NCBI GenBank assembly: GCA_016192105.1
Contig: JACPUV010000046.1
Span: 118,335-182,334, forward strand
DNA length: 64,000 bases
Reading direction: 5' to 3'
Source: Sphingobacteriales bacterium
GTDB taxonomy: Bacteria > Bacteroidota > Bacteroidia > Chitinophagales > Chitinophagaceae
Position numbers and translations under genes: made by a program. The number at the start of each line of letters is the position of its first letter. Position 1 is the first letter of the stretch. Of the stretch, positions 30,193-39,510 are shown piece by piece. The notes below the pieces were generated by a model. It searched no databases. It was given only the letters and a program-made list of their open reading frames with translations, and had not been told where the DNA came from.

Positions 30193-32178
30193 TTATTTGT
30201 TCTTGGTCATGCCCTCTAATCCCGGCGTATTTAATATTCTCTCGATTTCCATTTCGATTATCTCAGTTACCTCTTTCTTTACATTCCGAAAATTTTCATT
30301 TACCATTTGTGCGGTTACATTACTGATTAAGGGAAGTGGTTTATATGCATTTGATTCCTGATTCAGTAATTCATAGTTGTTTATTATCTCAGAGTGAAAA
30401 GATTTTAATTTTATTTTATTCGTGGGATCGTCTGCGACCATTCCCACAAACTCACCCGAAGAAAGCCCGGCAATTTTTGATTGCGGGATAGCAAAATCAA
30501 GCTGACTTGATTTGCTGACTGAAGTATCGGTGCGATTGATCGAAATGCTTTCTTTTATCTGGTTAATTTTTCCAAATCGTTCTGAAAGGAATTTTGAAGT
30601 CTCGCCCGTTACCTGTCCGCTAATTATATTTCCCGTTATGTTCATAATGACCGACGACTGATCTGCGCCATAGTCTTTCTTCAACTGACTAAAATCCTGG
30701 ATTCCCAGGCAGGTGGCTACTTTGTTGGAACGTGCCGTTGCAATTAAACTATCAATATCATTGAAAAAGATGGTGGGAAACTCATCAAATATCAGACTTG
30801 ACTTCAGTTTATTTTTTTGATTGACCAGCTTAATTAATCGGGTCACATATAAGGAAAGAACTGCTCCGTATATCTGCTGCTTCTGTGGATTATTGGCTAA
30901 GCAAACAATCTTTGGTTTTTTAGGATCGTTAATATCAAGGGTAAAATCGTTTGCAGATAATACCCAGTAAAGTTGAGGCGAGGAAAGCCGGGCCATTCCG
31001 ATCTTGGCACTGGCTACTTGACCCTCCAATTGCTCCATTGCGTCATTCTGGTAGGCAGAAATAAAGGGATTGATCAGAACCTCAATTTCTGGTTCGGTAC
31101 GAAGGACAGAAAATAACTTTTCATAATCCACCTGCATCAGCTCAATTACATGCGGGAGTGTCAGGAATTTCCCGCCTTCGTACTTTTTCAGGAACCAGAT
31201 TATTGCAGTCAAAAAATTGATAGGAGACTCCACAAAAAAATCACCCTGCTTGGTAATCCAGTCCCTGTTAAGACCCATCATAATTGAGCGTGAGGCTTTT
31301 GTTGCATCAGTTATGTCGAACATAGTGGAAGCATCCAGCGGATTACAGCGGTGGCTTTTGGACAGGTCATCAAAATTGATGGTATAGAAAGCTGGGATGG
31401 TCTTATAACTATGCTTGTTTTTCAGCAAAGTGTTGTAGGCTATTTTGGTCAAGTCATCGTATTTAAAATCATAGACCAGCATGGTGAACCCTTTCTGGAT
31501 ATGCTGTTTGATAATATGCTGAATCACGAAATAGGATTTCCCTGAGCCGGGAGAGCCGCAAACGAGTAATCCCCGGAACGGATTAATGATATTGATCCAG
31601 CTTTTGCGGATATTACCCTTCAAGTTATACTGAGCAGGCAGGTTGATCGAGTATTCATTCTCCAGCAACCGTTCTTCCTGCGGGAAGGTTTCATTCAACT
31701 CGTTGAAGATGTCCTTGCCCAAATTCACCTTAATGTAACGACTGAGCAGGTTGCCCCCTGCCAGCATTAATAAAAACCCAGTCCCGGTCAGGGTCATATA
31801 CCCGGCTGCCAGGTGTTCCACCTGTCCCTGAAAGCCAAGTATAAGGGTGCTGGAGAAATACAGGCCCAATCCTAAAACCAGATAGGCCAGGATCGATCGG
31901 GGGTTAATATTTTCGGTTTTTTTACCCCTGACGCCCAGCATGGATATCCCCAACAATCCAAGGGCAATCCATTTAGACTTCCAGACCGTGCTGTAGGGCC
32001 CCGTACGGGCAATATTTTGGAGGAACTGGTCGATCCACGGGGCAGTAAGCCCCCAGCGGTCAAAAGCTACGTAACAGTAAAAATAGCAGTGCAGGAGGAG
32101 GACCAAAATGGCCCCCAGCCGGGTAAAGTCCAGGATTTTTCTGAGACCAACTTCATTTTCGCCGGTTCCCGATGACAT
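30193..32178 (-). CDS. Type IV coupling protein (TraG/TraD/VirD4-like, Bacteroidota MobC type)
   Basis: LLVCGSPGSGKSYFVIQHII Walker A; SSLIFDEFPTIFFNDIDSLIATARSNKVATCLGIQDFSQL. Confidence 0.9.
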   Translation of the reverse strand: MSSGTGENEVGLRKILDFTRLGAILVLLLHCYFYCYVAFDRWGLTAPWIDQFLQNIARTGPYSTVWKSKWIALGLLGISMLGVRGKKTENINPRSILAYLVLGLGLYFSSTLILGFQGQVEHLAAGYMTLTGTGFLLMLAGGNLLSRYIKVNLGKDIFNELNETFPQEERLLENEYSINLPAQYNLKGNIRKSWINIINPFRGLLVCGSPGSGKSYFVIQHIIKQHIQKGFTMLVYDFKYDDLTKIAYNTLLKNKHSYKTIPAFYTINFDDLSKSHRCNPLDASTMFDITDATKASRSIMMGLNRDWITKQGDFFVESPINFLTAIIWFLKKYEGGKFLTLPHVIELMQVDYEKLFSVLRTEPEIEVLINPFISAYQNDAMEQLEGQVASAKIGMARLSSPQLYWVLSANDFTLDINDPKKPKIVCLANNPQKQQIYGAVLSLYVTRLIKLVNQKNKLKSSLIFDEFPTIFFNDIDSLIATARSNKVATCLGIQDFSQLKKDYGADQSSVIMNITGNIISGQVTGETSKFLSERFGKINQIKESISINRTDTSVSKSSQLDFAIPQSKIAGLSSGEFVGMVADDPTNKIKLKSFHSEIINNYELLNQESNAYKPLPLISNVTAQMVNENFRNVKKEVTEIIEMEIERILNTPGLEGMTKNK

Positions 32179-32184
32179 AGCAAC

Positions 32185-33453
32185 TTATTTAGGGTTAGGA
32201 TTACGTTTTTTCCTTTTTTTCTTCAGCAGTTCGGCAGGAACCCGGTTCAGGTTCTTTTCCTGCTCCACCAGTTCTTTGAACAAGCTGTCCTGATTGGGGT
32301 GGGCCTCGGTGGCCGGAGGAGGCTCCGGGCTTTTGCTAAAATCCTTTGATGTGGTGGTTTCGGCGGTGGGTTTTGGGGCTTTTGCCAGGCCCTGTTTTCC
32401 CGATTCCAACGAAGTTTGGATCCCGGCAATACTGTAGGACTTACCTATATCACTGCCATTAAAGACAGCCCTTGTCCGGTAATCAATAAAAGTGATCCCG
32501 TAAACCTGACCCTGCTTATTCTCCCTCAGGACTGCCAGCACCCCCTCTTTTTTCAGGGCAGTGATCAAACCTTCCAGGCTGCCCGGAGCTTTGGCCAGCA
32601 CCCAGTCAATGCTGGTCTTCAACCTTTTTTTATCGGGCTGCCGGAGGGCCTCGTTTTCACTGAATCTTGTCTCCAGGTTTTTCAGGGTGGGTTTGCTATG
32701 AATCAGACTGGCCTTAATTGGTACCCCGACTTTATTACCCTGCCCGTCCAGCAACCGGTAGAAAAGTCCTCCTGATTTATATACGATCCCCGTTTCCCCG
32801 CCACGGTCGGCCTCTACGTTATACTGCCGGAGGATGGCGTTGAGTTCTGCCAGCGAAGTGTACTTAAAATGATTGATCACTGCATCCAGGACATTGGTGA
32901 TCGAGCGGCGGGTCTCGGAATTGCCATAGAAAACTTTCTGAACATTAATAGGCTGGATGCTGGGAGCCTTGACGGCCTTTTTGCCCTGTGCCGGAACCAA
33001 ACCAAAGTTTTTCTCCAATTCTTTCCTTGCGATTTCGGACTGGTTGCGGCCGATATTGTAGGTATCAATACGCCTGCCATCAGGCTGGATACTGGTGGTC
33101 AGGATGTGGATGTGGGGGTGACCGGCATCATGGTGCTGATAGACCAGGTAAGGTTGGGAGCCAAAGCCTATTTTTTCCATATACGCCTGTGCGATCTGGG
33201 TTAGTTTTCCCACAGCCAGTTTCTCAGACGGATCAAAGTTTAAGGAGATATGGAGTGTGTTGGATTTTTTGGCCCGTTCATTTCTTGCAATCAGATCCTG
33301 TAACCGTTCCATTTTCTGGTGGAAATTCATCTGGTGGGCTTCTAGTAAATAATTCCCTGCGAAAATGCAAACTGCTTTTTCCTTTTGGCATTTCTGCTCA
33401 TTATAATTGAGTGCCCTTTGCAGGCTATGCGGGCTGGTTATTCGGACGACCAT
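32185..33453 (-). CDS. Relaxase/mobilisation nuclease (MobB-like)
   Basis: HHDAGHPHIHILTTSIQPDG relaxase motif; N-terminal ALNYNEQK. Confidence 0.92.
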   Translation of the reverse strand: MVVRITSPHSLQRALNYNEQKCQKEKAVCIFAGNYLLEAHQMNFHQKMERLQDLIARNERAKKSNTLHISLNFDPSEKLAVGKLTQIAQAYMEKIGFGSQPYLVYQHHDAGHPHIHILTTSIQPDGRRIDTYNIGRNQSEIARKELEKNFGLVPAQGKKAVKAPSIQPINVQKVFYGNSETRRSITNVLDAVINHFKYTSLAELNAILRQYNVEADRGGETGIVYKSGGLFYRLLDGQGNKVGVPIKASLIHSKPTLKNLETRFSENEALRQPDKKRLKTSIDWVLAKAPGSLEGLITALKKEGVLAVLRENKQGQVYGITFIDYRTRAVFNGSDIGKSYSIAGIQTSLESGKQGLAKAPKPTAETTTSKDFSKSPEPPPATEAHPNQDSLFKELVEQEKNLNRVPAELLKKKRKKRNPNPK

Positions 33454-33827
33454 TGCCGGTGGATTTCATTTAGTTGCTGAAATATACTTTCCGTCAATTG
33501 CAGAAAATTTTGATGAAGCGGCTCATGTGCAGTAAGCCACCCTTTTACTTCGTTAATATGATTTAAGCTGTGCAATTTTTTAACTGCCTGGTTGTAGTTA
33601 TTGCCGATGGCATTCAACTCTTTTTTCAGCCCGATCATTTCGTGTAAAAACTGGTCGGCGGATTCATTCCTGACTTTAATGGTTACCGGCTTTTGCAACA
33701 GCACATTTCGGGCATACTCACTTAGTTTTCTGTGTGTGGATTTGGAAAACAGCCCGTGTATTTTCTGGTACTCTGCGGGCCTGACCCGAAAGGAAATCCA
33801 GGAAGGAATTTTATGCTCACTCATCAC
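33438..33827 (-). CDS. Ribbon-helix-helix mobilisation accessory protein (MobA-like)
   Basis: SWISFRVRPAEYQKIHGLFSKSTHRKLSEYARNVLL; overlaps relaxase start. Confidence 0.85.
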   Translation of the reverse strand: MMSEHKIPSWISFRVRPAEYQKIHGLFSKSTHRKLSEYARNVLLQKPVTIKVRNESADQFLHEMIGLKKELNAIGNNYNQAVKKLHSLNHINEVKGWLTAHEPLHQNFLQLTESIFQQLNEIHRQWSSE

Positions 33828-33905
33828 TATTCATTTTCACATTTCTTTCAGCAAAATACAAGCACTGTTTTTTGCTGCTATTCTCTTTTTTGCACTGTTG
33901 CCATA

Positions 33906-33986
33906 GTCCCGCCGACTCCGGAGGCAGGGGACCAAGATGCAATTGTGCAACAATTGAACATCTTGCCGGTTGCAGACCCAGCAACC
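33906..33986. other. Candidate oriT region
   Basis: GTCCC..GGGAC, CAATTGT-GCA-ACAATTG (33940-33956), GGTTGC-AGACCCA-GCAACC (33968-33986), directly upstream of the mob operon. Confidence 0.6.
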
Positions 33987-34114
33987 TTCGGCCTTGTAAA
34001 GTTAAACCGGCCAATTGCTATAATATACACCTGATCAAATTCTGATTAAGTGGATTCAGCTAATTGAAAATAGATTTGTACTGTCAATAATTTTCAAATC
34101 TAAAATTGTGTCGT

Positions 34115-34408
34115 ATGAGCAGCGGAGTAACAAACGGTAAGAAAGAAAAATCAAAGGTTTTTGAAATGATTTTATGCAGCCCCGGGATGGCTGAGCATTG
34201 CAAGATCAGTCTCAAAATTACAAGGCAGAATGTGTTGGTATTAACAAGGCTGATCGAGTCAGGAGTTTTGAACGCTAAGGGAGCTTTCGAAGATGAAATT
34301 CTGGGATCATTGTCAGAAGAATCTGTTGCCGAGTTTAAAGCACTCCATGAAGAGATTTTAAAGAAGGCAGGGTTAGCTGATTTCTATGAAAAATTGAAAT
34401 CGCTTTAA
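34115..34408 (+). CDS. Hypothetical small protein
   Basis: ORF followed by hairpin terminator. Confidence 0.5.
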   Translation: MSSGVTNGKKEKSKVFEMILCSPGMAEHCKISLKITRQNVLVLTRLIESGVLNAKGAFEDEILGSLSEESVAEFKALHEEILKKAGLADFYEKLKSL

Positions 34409-34413
34409 TAAAA

Positions 34414-34435
34414 ATGGCCTGCTCCGGCAGGCCAT
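34414..34435. terminator. Bidirectional hairpin
   Basis: ATGGCCTGC-TCCG-GCAGGCCAT between convergent genes. Confidence 0.8.
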
Positions 34436-34462
34436 ATAAAATGAATATAAAAAAGAGCTGCA

Positions 34463-34933
34463 TTACAGCAGCCCTTCATCCGCAAAGGAGTAATATCCTT
34501 CACTGGTGATAATAATGTGATCCATCACCGTCATATCCAAATACCTGGCAGCTTCTTTAATTTTCACTGTCAAATCTTCGTCAGCACGGCTAGGTTTAAG
34601 ACTTCCGGAGGGATGATTATGGGAAAGTATGATGCCCACTGCACTCGCTTTAATGGCAGCCGCCAGAATGATTCTTGGGTCAGCGACTGTTCCCGTAATA
34701 CCACCGGAAGAAGCATCCAGTACTCCAAGTACTTTGTTGTTCCGGTTTAACAGGAGTACTTTAAATTCCTCCACCAGTTCGATCCTGTCTCTGTTCCAGA
34801 TTTTTTGCAAAATTTCATAAGCATCCACCGTTGTAGTAATCTTTGGTCTTTGTGAAGGTTTTACTTTGGTTCTGTATACCAGTTCCACTTCTGCCACCTG
34901 GTACCATTCGGGTTTCATCATTTCCTGTTCCAT
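34463..34933 (-). CDS. RadC-family JAB-domain protein
   Basis: SHNHPSGSLKPSRADEDLTVKIKEAARYLDMTVMDHIIIT. Confidence 0.95.
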   Translation of the reverse strand: MEQEMMKPEWYQVAEVELVYRTKVKPSQRPKITTTVDAYEILQKIWNRDRIELVEEFKVLLLNRNNKVLGVLDASSGGITGTVADPRIILAAAIKASAVGIILSHNHPSGSLKPSRADEDLTVKIKEAARYLDMTVMDHIIITSEGYYSFADEGLL

Positions 34934-35156
34934 AATAATCGTTTTAGAGGTTCAAAAATTTATTATGGAACCATTCCCGGTTTTGGGCGATAAAGTCCAA
35001 GATGGCAACGGAATAAATGAGGGCTTTGTGCGCAGGCCTGTGTTTATGCCGGAAGCTCTTGGACGCTTCAGCAGCACAAAACCGAACTTTGTGTAATGAT
35101 GAATACAACACAATAACTAATAGCTATACTAATATTTCTATCCTATTAAAAACCCC

Positions 35157-35207
35157 AAGCTGCCCCGCCATTTTCAGATTGTCTCAGACCGTATTGCGGG
35201 GCAGCTT
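35157..35207. terminator. Long hairpin
   Basis: AAGCTGCCCCGC ... GCGGGGCAGCTT 12-bp perfect arms followed by TTT. Confidence 0.75.
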
Positions 35208-35220
35208 TTTAACGCCTGAA

Positions 35221-35249
35221 AGCAAGGGCAACCTATCGTTGCCCTTGCT
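35221..35249. terminator. Second hairpin
   Basis: AGCAAGGGCAAC-CTATC-GTTGCCCTTGCT, 12-bp perfect arms. Confidence 0.75.
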
Positions 35250-35276
35250 TATGAACTTCTGTTTATTATATCCTTC

Positions 35277-35555
35277 TTACAGCTTTTCCAGTGGTTCACA
35301 TAGTGCCACTTTATGTCCGGCTTTTACCAGTTTATGCAGGATACTGTCTGTTTCAGCGAAAGAGAAACTACAAATAGTCCCTATGCCCGGTAAAGTGGAA
35401 AGGCAGTGACCAGTCAGCCGGTGAATGATTGCCGCATGGTCGCCAAAGGCTGTATAATCACCGGCTAATTTTAATAATACCACGGCACCGGGGTATTTAT
35501 TCCGGATAGTCCGGAAACTTTTATAATGCTCTTTATTGATAGGATTTTTTTTCAT
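35277..35555 (-). CDS. Hypothetical mobile-element protein
   Basis: 92-aa ORF in the RadC/DUF932 gene string. Confidence 0.55.
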   Translation of the reverse strand: MKKNPINKEHYKSFRTIRNKYPGAVVLLKLAGDYTAFGDHAAIIHRLTGHCLSTLPGIGTICSFSFAETDSILHKLVKAGHKVALCEPLEKL

Positions 35556-35608
35556 GTCATATAAGTTGCGTAATAAAAGAGGGGCGGCTCTGCCGCCCCG
35601 TTACAAAA

Positions 35609-36658
35609 TCAATTCACCAAGCCGGCCAGTTCACCCTGCATAAATTCAGTACACAGATTAAAGGCTTTCTGCGTCCTTATCTGTGCGGTGCCACCGTATA
35701 GCAGGGATTTCAGTTTGCTTTCATCGTCTTTGTAATTGCGTACATTTTGAAAATAGCCGGTCACGGCATTATAAGCCCCGAACAAAGTGCCCCGGGTGGT
35801 TTCCGTTTGTTGTGTCGGGCTGCTCATGGCATACTCAAAAACGGAGCTGCACATATTCGTAAAGCAGGTGGACAGTTCATCCCATTTACCGGTATTGATA
35901 TTGTCCAAAACTTCTTTATTCGGCACCATCGCCAGTTGAATCAACCGTTGCAGTTCGGGGTCGGTCACCTTAACCTTTGTCCAGCTATTAAAAATCTGCT
36001 CCAGTTGCCCGGATAACTGGTTAGAAATTCCCATTACTTTATGGGCTTGTTCCAGCCTGTCTTTGGCATTGGCCGTATGCCTGATTTTAATACTGTTGGA
36101 ATGATTACGCAAAGCGGCATTAAGGGTATTATTACAAACTATCCGGACAGGGGTAAAGGCGGCGGTTATACTGCCGAACCCATCGTGGGAAGTAGTGAGG
36201 AATAAATACTGTTCGATTAAATCCTCCCGGCCTACTTTGATATAACCGGGGAGTTTAGCTGTAATAAAAATCCGTTCCCCTTTACCAAGCGCCCCGGCGG
36301 TTTCGTACTGGATGCCGTCACCCCCGACAATGGAATCAAAAAAACTGAATGCATCCCGGTTCTGGATGATTTCATAGTCCTTGCCCACTACTCCGAGTAC
36401 TTCCCCGGTATCGGGCCGCATGGTGGCCAAATGGGTTTTAATCCGTTTGGTAAAATCCATCGGCTGTCCGTCAGCATTATAAGAAGTAGTATAAATGTCC
36501 TGCTTTACCACTTCGTAATCCAGCCCGGCGAAACGGATCGCTTCGGCACTGGTCGGATAGTCCTGTACAACCTGGCCGAGCCCGTGCCAGGCTTTTTGGT
36601 TTACCGAAAAAAAACTGTGTTGTCCTGTCTGTTCGTTGAAATTGATGTTATGCGCCAT
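35609..36658 (-). CDS. DUF932 domain-containing protein
   Basis: NQKAWHGLGQVV...TMRPDTGEVLGVVGKDYEIIQNRDAFSFFDSIV...VRIVCNNTLNAAL. Confidence 0.88.
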   Translation of the reverse strand: MAHNINFNEQTGQHSFFSVNQKAWHGLGQVVQDYPTSAEAIRFAGLDYEVVKQDIYTTSYNADGQPMDFTKRIKTHLATMRPDTGEVLGVVGKDYEIIQNRDAFSFFDSIVGGDGIQYETAGALGKGERIFITAKLPGYIKVGREDLIEQYLFLTTSHDGFGSITAAFTPVRIVCNNTLNAALRNHSNSIKIRHTANAKDRLEQAHKVMGISNQLSGQLEQIFNSWTKVKVTDPELQRLIQLAMVPNKEVLDNINTGKWDELSTCFTNMCSSVFEYAMSSPTQQTETTRGTLFGAYNAVTGYFQNVRNYKDDESKLKSLLYGGTAQIRTQKAFNLCTEFMQGELAGLVN

Positions 36659-36762
36659 AATTGATTACCCAGCATAATTTCTATCCCGCAGGCGGTACTG
36701 CTGCGGTTTGAGCCCCCTCTAACTCCCGCTGAACGGGGGAGAAAAGAAGGCGGTTAAAGATG

Positions 36763-37155
36763 TCAGAATGGTAAGTCCTCCAAGGGTTCGGAAATGTCAG
36801 CAGCAGCCGGAAGGGGTTCCTTTGCAGTTCCATTGCTTCCGCTGCTGGCTTTCCCGTGCAGTTTGATACTGTTTACATGGAAGTTCAGACTGGCTTTGGG
36901 CTCGCCTTCGGCGTTTGTCCATGCGTTCACACTGATACGGCCGAAGCATTCCACCAGTGTACCCTTGGTTAAATACGTTGCGATACCGGGATTCACCCAG
37001 TACGAGCAGTTAAAGTAAGTCGTGACCTTTACGGCCACTTCGCTGCCCTTGGGTTTGTAACTGTCGTTAACAGCTACGGAGAAATTGACTACCTGCCGTC
37101 CGCTTTTCACGGTGCTGAGTTTTGCATCCGCTGTGAGTCTTCCTGTGATTTCCAT
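36763..37155 (-). CDS. ssb: Single-stranded DNA-binding protein
   Basis: MEITGRLTADAKLSTVKSGRQVVNFSVAVNDSY; C-terminal acidic EPLEDLPF. Confidence 0.9.
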   Translation of the reverse strand: MEITGRLTADAKLSTVKSGRQVVNFSVAVNDSYKPKGSEVAVKVTTYFNCSYWVNPGIATYLTKGTLVECFGRISVNAWTNAEGEPKASLNFHVNSIKLHGKASSGSNGTAKEPLPAAADISEPLEDLPF

Positions 37156-37414
37156 AATTGAAATGTTTAAATGATAAAAAAAATTGTTTTGTAAAAGAAA
37201 AAGGGAAAAAAGAAAGCTTTGGAAGAATGCGGCTGCCCTGCGGGCAAAAAGGAAACGGAATAAAAGAAGGGGTTGTGTGTGGATATGCGTTTATGCCGTA
37301 GTCTTTTTGCATTATTTCAGGACTTCCGAGCCGCATAACTTCGCTTTCGCATGGGGCCCCTTTTCTTACAAAACAGGACCTGACCAATCAACTACTTTCA
37401 GCTGTGGATTCCTG

Positions 37415-37549
37415 CTGTTGACGCCTAAGCATGAGGCGTGAACAGCCTATAGGCCTTGAAGGCATTGTATCCGAAGGATGAGGATTGAATGCCGTAAAAT
37501 CCTGAAGTCGCATAGAGAACGGAACGATGAACGGAGCGTCGCAACAGGA
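37415..37549. ncRNA. Candidate structured non-coding element (multiple adjacent hairpins)
   Basis: CTGTTgACGCC..GGCGTgAACAG (37415-37445); GCCTATAGGC (37445-37454); GGCATTgtATCC..GGATtgAATGCC (37461-37493); TCCTG..CAGGA (37500-37549). Confidence 0.45.
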
Positions 37550-37586
37550 GATGCCATGAAATACAAAGGCCGGTAACAATAAAATT

Positions 37587-38165
37587 CTAAGTTGTACGAT
37601 CATCATGCTTTCCGAACATGATAAATGCGATTTGTTTATTAGATAGCTGTTGTTTGAAAAACAAAGGAGCGCTTCGGTCATACCGTGCGTTCTCCTGCTG
37701 CAACCACAGTTTGAAAGACGATTTCGATTTCAACCGGCAGCAATCCTCAAAAACCCGGAGATTATGTTCATCAAGTACAATTTCATCATCATAGACGACC
37801 TTATACTGCCAGTCATATTTTTTCCACCTGATAAAATTTTCCGCAACCTGCTTCCGCAATTTCAACTGCGCTTCCTGTGCAAATGCACGAGGCTTCACTT
37901 CAATCAGAAATGCTTCGCCTGTCACTTTATTACGAATGAGAAAGTCCGGGGTATAGTGCTTAATACCCGTCCGCAAATAATTCGTAGGTTTCAAGGTCCG
38001 TTGATCGTAGTAGATATGCAGGCGTGAACGCATAAATTCAAACTCGTCCCGGATCGAAATGGCGTATTTCAATTCAAGCAGTGAATCAAAGCTACAGCCC
38101 CAATGGATAGTTTTATATGACTTACGATATTTAAAGCCGGGGCTTTGTGAAATCCTTTGTGACAT
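37587..38165 (-). CDS. TnsA-like endonuclease (PD-(D/E)XK)
   Basis: SLLELKYAI (E), HYTPDFLI (D), AFLIEVKP (ExK). Confidence 0.8.
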   Translation of the reverse strand: MSQRISQSPGFKYRKSYKTIHWGCSFDSLLELKYAISIRDEFEFMRSRLHIYYDQRTLKPTNYLRTGIKHYTPDFLIRNKVTGEAFLIEVKPRAFAQEAQLKLRKQVAENFIRWKKYDWQYKVVYDDEIVLDEHNLRVFEDCCRLKSKSSFKLWLQQENARYDRSAPLFFKQQLSNKQIAFIMFGKHDDRTT

Positions 38166-38180
38166 CTTTGTAGTTTGGAG

Positions 38181-38507
38181 TTATCGATCAAGATTCATTA
38201 TGCTGTGGGCTTTTATCTGTGTGTAGTAACGGATATGACCCTGTTTATCCGGGAACGTCCGGTACTCGATTGAACCATCCACTATGATGCGGCTTCCTTT
38301 GACCATGCTACGCTCAGCAAATTCAGCCATGTTGTCCCAGGCTACCACGTCATGCCAGGTGGTAAGCCAGACCGTTTCTCCCTTTTCGTTTTTTATCGGG
38401 TAATGTGTTGCCATGCGGATACTTATCCGTTTGCTTCCTTTACCTGTTTTTAATGCTGACAGATCCTTTCCCACATAGCCTATCAGCGTTACACGATTTG
38501 ATTTCAT
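38181..38507 (-). CDS. Second single-stranded DNA-binding protein
   Basis: NRVTLIGYVGKDL...RIIVDGSIEYRTFPDKQGHIRYYTQIKAHSI. Confidence 0.88.
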   Translation of the reverse strand: MKSNRVTLIGYVGKDLSALKTGKGSKRISIRMATHYPIKNEKGETVWLTTWHDVVAWDNMAEFAERSMVKGSRIIVDGSIEYRTFPDKQGHIRYYTQIKAHSIMNLDR

Positions 38508-38580
38508 AATTGTCTATTTAAATGAAGAATTCCGTTGACCCAACGAATGTATGGTCCGCTGAAAGCCAACAGAAAATACT

Positions 38581-38612
38581 ACTCGAGTGCTACGTGATTG
38601 CTACCCGGGTAG
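38581..38612. promoter_or_regulatory. Divergent-promoter palindromes
   Basis: ACTCGAGT (38581-38588) and CTACCCGGGTAG (38601-38612) between divergent genes. Confidence 0.5.
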
Positions 38613-38640
38613 TACCCGGATAAATTTTGTACATTTAAGA

Positions 38641-39051
38641 ATGAAAGAACCGATCGGTTATTGTTTGCAATGCGAAGGCCCTATCTACGTGGGGAGAAGT
38701 ATCAAGAAATTCTGTAACCCTGAATGCAAGGACAAGTATAACAATGCGATCAAGATCAAAGAACAACAAGAGATCAATAAAGTGGACACTGCACTGAGAA
38801 GAAACCGGCGTGCTTTAAAGAAGCTCTATAATCCGAAAAAATCAGACTTGTTGTTTACTCGTGAAGAATTAATAAAAGCCGGCTACGAGTTCGGTTTTCA
38901 TACTCATTTTGTCATCACCCGTGCGAACAGACATGAACTCACTTTCTGTTATGATTACGGCTACCGGGAAGTTGTCAAAGATAAATATCAGCTTTATCCG
39001 TCGTTCTCCAAAGTCCAGTTGAAAGACGGTCGCATTTACGAAATCACTTAA
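38641..39051 (+). CDS. Zinc-ribbon/MYM-like Cys-rich hypothetical protein
   Basis: YCLQCEGPIYVGRSIKKFCNPECKDKYNNAIK. Confidence 0.7.
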   Translation: MKEPIGYCLQCEGPIYVGRSIKKFCNPECKDKYNNAIKIKEQQEINKVDTALRRNRRALKKLYNPKKSDLLFTREELIKAGYEFGFHTHFVITRANRHELTFCYDYGYREVVKDKYQLYPSFSKVQLKDGRIYEIT

Positions 39052-39510
39052 TCACCAATCAGCTACTATCATCACCCATGCCGAGAAATTATTCACTTGA
39101 AAATTTAAAGTATTACCATCAGCAGGTCACCCAGTTTTTCGCTTCAGAGGTAATGCTGCTGAAAAACGTTCAGCCAAGAGTAACAGATCGGCGGTTAGGG
39201 CCAACCTCTACGTTGTTGAGAAGTGCCTGCAATATTGGTGCAGCCCTGCTGCAACTGAACAGCCACGAACACCGTAGCATAACGTTGCAACGGGCAATTC
39301 GTGTGAAAACAGGCTAACAAAGGCTAAACCGGGTTATTTTCATTGGATTAGCGGCTTTTTAGATTTATCTGCAACTATTGTCACTCATTTTACTTATTGA
39401 TTATCATATATTTGTGTTAATCTCCTGACGTATTGTCCTTCTTAAAAGACCAGCTTCGCGATGGCTTTATTTTGGATGTGCCCAAACGTATTTATTTAAA
39501 TTAGTTGCTT

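Noticed and set aside
30440-30460. CCATTCCCACAAA match to the tRNA 3' end, a possible att site
   Set aside because: Lies inside the coupling-protein gene; no T-arm or further tRNA similarity; likely chance
37225-37245. TGCCCTGCGGGCA hairpin as a terminator
   Set aside because: T tract is on the wrong side for either strand
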